Source: Enterobacteriaceae bacterium
GTDB lineage: Bacteria; Pseudomonadota; Gammaproteobacteria; Enterobacterales; Enterobacteriaceae
DNA: 21,399 nt
Assembly: GCA_022712475.1 (NCBI GenBank)
Contig: JALAGK010000421.1
Span: forward strand, 1 to 21,399
Direction of reading: 5' to 3'
The notes beneath the pieces are model-generated. The model did not search any database. It saw nothing but the letters and a program-made list of their open reading frames with translations, and had not been told where the DNA came from. Below, in pieces: positions 18,187 through 21,399 of this stretch. Position numbers and translations under genes: made by a program. How positions within the stretch are numbered: position 1 is the stretch's first letter; each line of letters starts with the position of its first letter.

Positions 18187-18203
18187 CGCCCCAAAGCGGG
18201 GCG
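18187..18203 (-). terminator. Hairpin between aceA and aceK, probable attenuating stem-loop
   Basis: CGCCCC (18187-18192) pairs with GGGGCG (18198-18203); on the minus strand it is followed by TTGCTTTCTTT. A second small stem TTGCTT / AAGCAA lies next to it. In E. coli AceK is made in far smaller amounts than AceA and a structured aceA-aceK spacer is implicated; the same role is inferred here. Confidence 0.5.
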
Positions 18204-18251
18204 AGCTTAATCCGATATTCAGTCCCTGCGCACGAGGCAAGGGCTTTTACG

Positions 18252-19556
18252 TCAGAACTGCGATTCTTCAGTAGAGCCAGTCAGCGCTGTGACTGACGAG
18301 GCCCCGCCCTGAATAATGGTGGTCACATTGTCAAAGTAACCGGTGCCCACTTCCTGCTGGTGGGAGGCAAAGGTGTAGCCCTCTTTACTGGCAGCAAACT
18401 CAGGCTGCTGCACTTTTTCAACATAGTGACGCATACCCTCGCCCTGTGCATACGCATGAGCCAGGTCGAACATGTTGAACCACATGCTGTGAATGCCTGC
18501 GAGCGTGATGAACTGGAATTTGTAGCCCATTGCCGACAGCTCTTCCTGGAAGCGCGCAATGGTGCTGTCATCGAGGTTTTTCTTCCAGTTGAAGGACGGT
18601 GAGCAGTTATACGCCAGCAATTTGCCGGGATATTGCGCGTGAATGGCCTCGGCAAAACGGCGCGCCAGGTCGAGATCCGGCGTTGAGGTTTCACACCATA
18701 CGAGGTCAGCATACGGCGCGTAGGCAAGCCCACGGCTAATGGCCTGTTCAATGCCCGCGCGAGTGCGGTAGAAACCTTCGCTGGTACGCTCGCCGGTGAT
18801 GAACGCGCTGTCGTACTCGTCGCAGTCAGATGTGATAAGGTCAGCCGCATCGGCGTCGGTACGGGCAACCAGCAACGTCGGTACGCCGAGCACATCAGCC
18901 GCAAGGCGCGCCGCCACCAGTTTCTGCACCGCTTCCTGGGTGGGCACCAGAACTTTACCGCCCATGTGGCCGCATTTTTTTACTGACGCCAGCTGATCTT
19001 CAAAGTGAACTGCCGCCGCACCGGCCTCAATCATGGACTTCATCAGCTCAAAGGCATTGAGCACTCCGCCAAATCCCGCTTCTGCATCGGCCACGATCGG
19101 CAGGAAGTAATCCACAAAACGCGGATCTCCTGGTTCTACGCCAGCCGCCCACTGGATCTGATCGGCACGACGAAAAGTGTTGTTGATCCGCTCCACCACC
19201 GATGGCACCGAGTTTACCGGGTAAAGCGACTGATCCGGATACATGCTGGATGCCAGGTTGGCATCTGCCGCAACCTGCCAGCCGGAGAGATAAATCGCCT
19301 CAATCCCCGCCTTTGCCTGCTGTAAGGCCTGCCCACCGGTCAGCGCGCCGAGGCTGTTGATATAGCCTTTTTTAGACTCGCCATGTAGCAGCCGCCACAT
19401 TTTAGCCGCCCCCAGCTGCGCCAGCGTGCACTCCGGATTGACCGAACCACGCAGTTTCACCACGTCTTCGGCGCTGTAGGGGCGATGGATGCCTTCCCAC
19501 CGTGGCTGCGTCCATTCTTTCTGTAATGCTTCGATTTGTTGGGTACGCGTTTTCAT
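18252..19556 (-). CDS. aceA: Isocitrate lyase
   Basis: AceA cleaves isocitrate to succinate and glyoxylate, the first reaction of the glyoxylate bypass. The product is 434 residues, the E. coli length, and nearly identical to it. The catalytic loop KKCGHMGGK has the active-site Cys195; other family blocks are [10 protein letters not shown] (91-100), [16 protein letters not shown] (149-164) and NCSPSFNW. The frame extends five codons upstream (MEHLN), but ATG 19554-19556 gives the E. coli N-terminus MKTRTQQIE and has GGAG about ten bases before it. It is the second gene of aceBAK, 152 bases after aceB, an unusually long gap. Confidence 0.98.
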   Translation of the reverse strand: MKTRTQQIEALQKEWTQPRWEGIHRPYSAEDVVKLRGSVNPECTLAQLGAAKMWRLLHGESKKGYINSLGALTGGQALQQAKAGIEAIYLSGWQVAADANLASSMYPDQSLYPVNSVPSVVERINNTFRRADQIQWAAGVEPGDPRFVDYFLPIVADAEAGFGGVLNAFELMKSMIEAGAAAVHFEDQLASVKKCGHMGGKVLVPTQEAVQKLVAARLAADVLGVPTLLVARTDADAADLITSDCDEYDSAFITGERTSEGFYRTRAGIEQAISRGLAYAPYADLVWCETSTPDLDLARRFAEAIHAQYPGKLLAYNCSPSFNWKKNLDDSTIARFQEELSAMGYKFQFITLAGIHSMWFNMFDLAHAYAQGEGMRHYVEKVQQPEFAASKEGYTFASHQQEVGTGYFDNVTTIIQGGASSVTALTGSTEESQF

Positions 19557-19614
19557 GTTCAGGTGCTCCATATTTTTATCCTGGCTTCCCAGGCATTATT
19601 AGTGAAGACGGTCT

Positions 19615-19681
19615 GGTCACGGCCAACACAAAACCGCTGTGTACTTTCGGTACGTGGGGCTGTTCCGCGCTGTCCGTGGCC
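19615..19681 (-). other. Folded spacer between aceB and aceA
   Basis: In the 152-base gap, GGTCACGG (19615-19622) and CCGTGGCC (19674-19681) form an eight-pair stem with one wobble or mismatch. Nested inside are ACACA / TGTGT and GTAC / GTAC stems. Nearer aceA is CCTGG-CTTC-CCAGG at about 19580-19593, just before the aceA ribosome binding site. No ORF is credible here. Possible roles are RNA processing or protection of the aceB or aceA message. Confidence 0.4.
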
Positions 19682-19708
19682 GGGTGGCAAACAACGTAAC
19701 CAGAGCCA

Positions 19709-21307
19709 TTACGCCAGCAGGCGATAGCCTGGCAGCGTAAGGAAATCGATTAAGTCATCAGAGGTCGTGATGTGCTCCATCAGCCGCGCGGCATCGTCAA
19801 AACGACCGTGGCTGAAGCGGTGCTCACCCAGCTCTTCCTGGATGACCTGCATCTCTTCGGCGAGCCATTGGCGAAACAGCGCTTTAGTGACCGGTTCGCC
19901 GCTGCTGAGGCTTTTTTCATGGTGGATCCACTGCCAGATTGAGGTGCGTGAAATCTCTGCCGTCGCAGCATCTTCCATCAACCCGTAAATCGGCACACAA
20001 CCGTTGCCGGAAATCCACGCCTCGATGTACTGCACCGCGACGCGGATGTTGGCGCGCATACCGGCTTCAGTGCGTTCTCCGTCGCAGGGCTCCAGAAGCT
20101 GTGCGGCAGTGATGGGGGCATCGCTGGCACGGCCCACGTCCAGCTGGTTTTGACGCTCACCCAGTACATGGCTAAAGACCTCCATGGCGGTATCTGCAAG
20201 GCCTGGGTGCGCAATCCAGGTACCGTCATGACCGTTACGTGCTTCAAGCTCTTTGTCTGCACGTACTTTATTAAGTACCTGCGTGTTGCGATCTTTATCT
20301 TTGCTGGGAATGAATGCGGCCATGCCCCCCATCGCAAATGCGCCACGACGATGGCAGGTTTTAATAAGCAGGCGTGAGTAAGCGCTAAGGAACGGTTTAT
20401 CCATTGTCACAACCTGGCGGTCCGGCAGTACGCGATCCGGATGGTTCTTCAGCGTTTTGATGTAGCTAAAGATGTAGTCCCAGCGCCCGCAGTTGAGCCC
20501 GACAATGTGATCGCGCAGCGCATGCAGAATTTCATCCATCTGGAATACCGCAGGCAGCGTTTCAATCAGCAGCGTGGCTTTAATGGTGCCGCGCGGCAGG
20601 CTAAAGCGGTCTTCGGTGTAGCTGAAGACGTCACTCCACCATGCCGCCTCCTGCCAGGCCTGCGTTTTTGGCAGATAAAAGTAAGGACCACTGCCTTTAG
20701 CGAGCAGGTTCTGATAGTTGTGGAAAAAGTAGAGCGCAAAATCAAACAGGCTGCCGGGAATGGCTTCATTGCGCCACGTCACATGCTTTTCTGGCAGATG
20801 TAGTCCACGCACGCGGCATACCAGTACAGCCGGGTTCGGGCCAAGTTGATAAATTTTCCCTGATTCGTTGGTGTAGCTGATAGTGCCTTTAACGGCATCG
20901 CGCAGGTTAATTTGCCCATCGATGACTTTATGCCAGTCTGGCGCCAGCGAGTCTTCAAAGTCAGCCATGACTACCTTCACATTGGCATTCAGGGCATTGA
21001 TGACCATTTTGCGTTCCACCGGCCCGGTAATTTCAACTCGCCTGTCCATCAGGTCCGCCGGAATACCACGAATCGTCCAGTCGCTTTCACGAATGGAAGC
21101 AGTTTCCGAAATAAAATCTGGCAGTTTGCCGCTGTCAATATCCTGCTGTTGCTGGAGCCTTGCTGCCAGCAACTTGTTACGTTGCGGCGTAAAACGCATG
21201 ACCAGTTCTGCCAGAAAATCGATGGCATCTGGCGTCAGGATCTGTTGCTCCTGGTCGCCAAAGGGCTGGCTGAATGCCAGTTCAGTGGTTGTGGCCTGCT
21301 GGGACAT
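19709..21307 (-). CDS. aceB: Malate synthase A
   Basis: AceB condenses glyoxylate with acetyl-CoA to malate, the second bypass reaction. The 532-residue product (E. coli 533) has the malate synthase A signatures: VCRVRGLHLPEKHVTWR with Arg165/Arg167, metal ligands Glu249 (LLIETLPA) and Asp277 (NCGRWDYIFSYIKT), DGTWIAHPGL (361-370), and YGLMEDAATAEISR with the likely catalytic base Asp446. It ends LPGYRLLA. ATG 21305-21307 is chosen because the protein then begins MSQQATTTELAF like E. coli and GAGGAG lies upstream; the frame itself runs 19 codons further. It is the first gene of aceBAK; the operon promoter probably lies at or beyond the window edge. Confidence 0.98.
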   Translation of the reverse strand: MSQQATTTELAFSQPFGDQEQQILTPDAIDFLAELVMRFTPQRNKLLAARLQQQQDIDSGKLPDFISETASIRESDWTIRGIPADLMDRRVEITGPVERKMVINALNANVKVVMADFEDSLAPDWHKVIDGQINLRDAVKGTISYTNESGKIYQLGPNPAVLVCRVRGLHLPEKHVTWRNEAIPGSLFDFALYFFHNYQNLLAKGSGPYFYLPKTQAWQEAAWWSDVFSYTEDRFSLPRGTIKATLLIETLPAVFQMDEILHALRDHIVGLNCGRWDYIFSYIKTLKNHPDRVLPDRQVVTMDKPFLSAYSRLLIKTCHRRGAFAMGGMAAFIPSKDKDRNTQVLNKVRADKELEARNGHDGTWIAHPGLADTAMEVFSHVLGERQNQLDVGRASDAPITAAQLLEPCDGERTEAGMRANIRVAVQYIEAWISGNGCVPIYGLMEDAATAEISRTSIWQWIHHEKSLSSGEPVTKALFRQWLAEEMQVIQEELGEHRFSHGRFDDAARLMEHITTSDDLIDFLTLPGYRLLA

Positions 21308-21352
21308 AGGGGAATGCTCCTCTTGAATTAGCCTTCGGGATCTTCCTGTCGC

Positions 21353-21384
21353 GAACGAAAGCAAAAGTCGGACAGTTTTCGTTC
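21353..21384 (-). promoter_or_regulatory. Inverted repeat in the aceB upstream region
   Basis: GAACGAAA (21353-21360) and TTTCGTTC (21377-21384) are eight-base perfect arms around a 16-base loop, about 46 bases upstream of the aceB ATG. It may be a leader hairpin or a regulator dyad. The IclR boxes known for aceB were not identified in the 92 bases available. Confidence 0.35.
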
Positions 21385-21399
21385 AGCATAGTTAAGACC

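Overview
The window is enterobacterial chromosome, an ordinary core region with a few accessory insertions. LysC, YjbD, RluF, YjbB, MetH, IclR, AceK, AceA and AceB all read as close relatives of the E. coli proteins, several with identical or nearly identical lengths, and the gene order is the E. coli pgi-lysC-yjbD-rluF-yjbB-metH-iclR-aceKAB order read backwards. It is not E. coli itself: pepE (between rluF and yjbB) and arp (between iclR and aceK) are absent, while a secreted serine hydrolase, a QseBC/PmrAB-type two-component system and a PanS-type transporter are present. An Enterobacter/Cronobacter/Kosakonia-like genus is my guess from memory. No tRNA, rRNA, IS element, phage gene or CRISPR array was seen.

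Layout. 1-651: the N-terminal half of pgi (minus strand, cut by the window edge). 953-2281: exported beta-lactamase-fold hydrolase with its own terminator. 2366-4086: lysC with a consensus promoter and a clear lysine riboswitch. 4087-4405: a spacer holding a CTTAA-N6-GTTAA response-regulator box and a strongly folding leader. 4406-6437: overlapping response regulator and sensor kinase. 6438-6703: a leader of stacked hairpins ending in an intrinsic terminator only 42 nt before panS (6704-7645). 7925-8197: yjbD. 8198-8799: about 600 bases with no recognisable gene, holding two terminators, a promoter-like pair, GC-rich inverted repeats and a short tandem repeat. 8800-11391: rluF and yjbB (minus). 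11695-15378: metH (minus) with a folded 3' UTR. 15571-16407: iclR (plus), divergent from metH and meeting aceK tail to tail with overlapping stop codons. 16404-21307: the glyoxylate operon aceB-aceA-aceK (minus).

How the genes work together. AceB and AceA are the glyoxylate bypass; AceK switches isocitrate dehydrogenase to direct flux into it; IclR represses the operon and probably itself. MetH makes methionine using B12 and lies under a probable MetR site. LysC is the lysine-sensitive aspartokinase, controlled here by the riboswitch and by allostery. PanS would salvage pantothenate precursors. The places most worth a second look are non-coding: the attenuator-like panS leader, the folded leader before the two-component system, the metH 3' UTR, and the yjbD-rluF spacer. 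All of these are inferences from reading the sequence by eye; no folding or database search was run.
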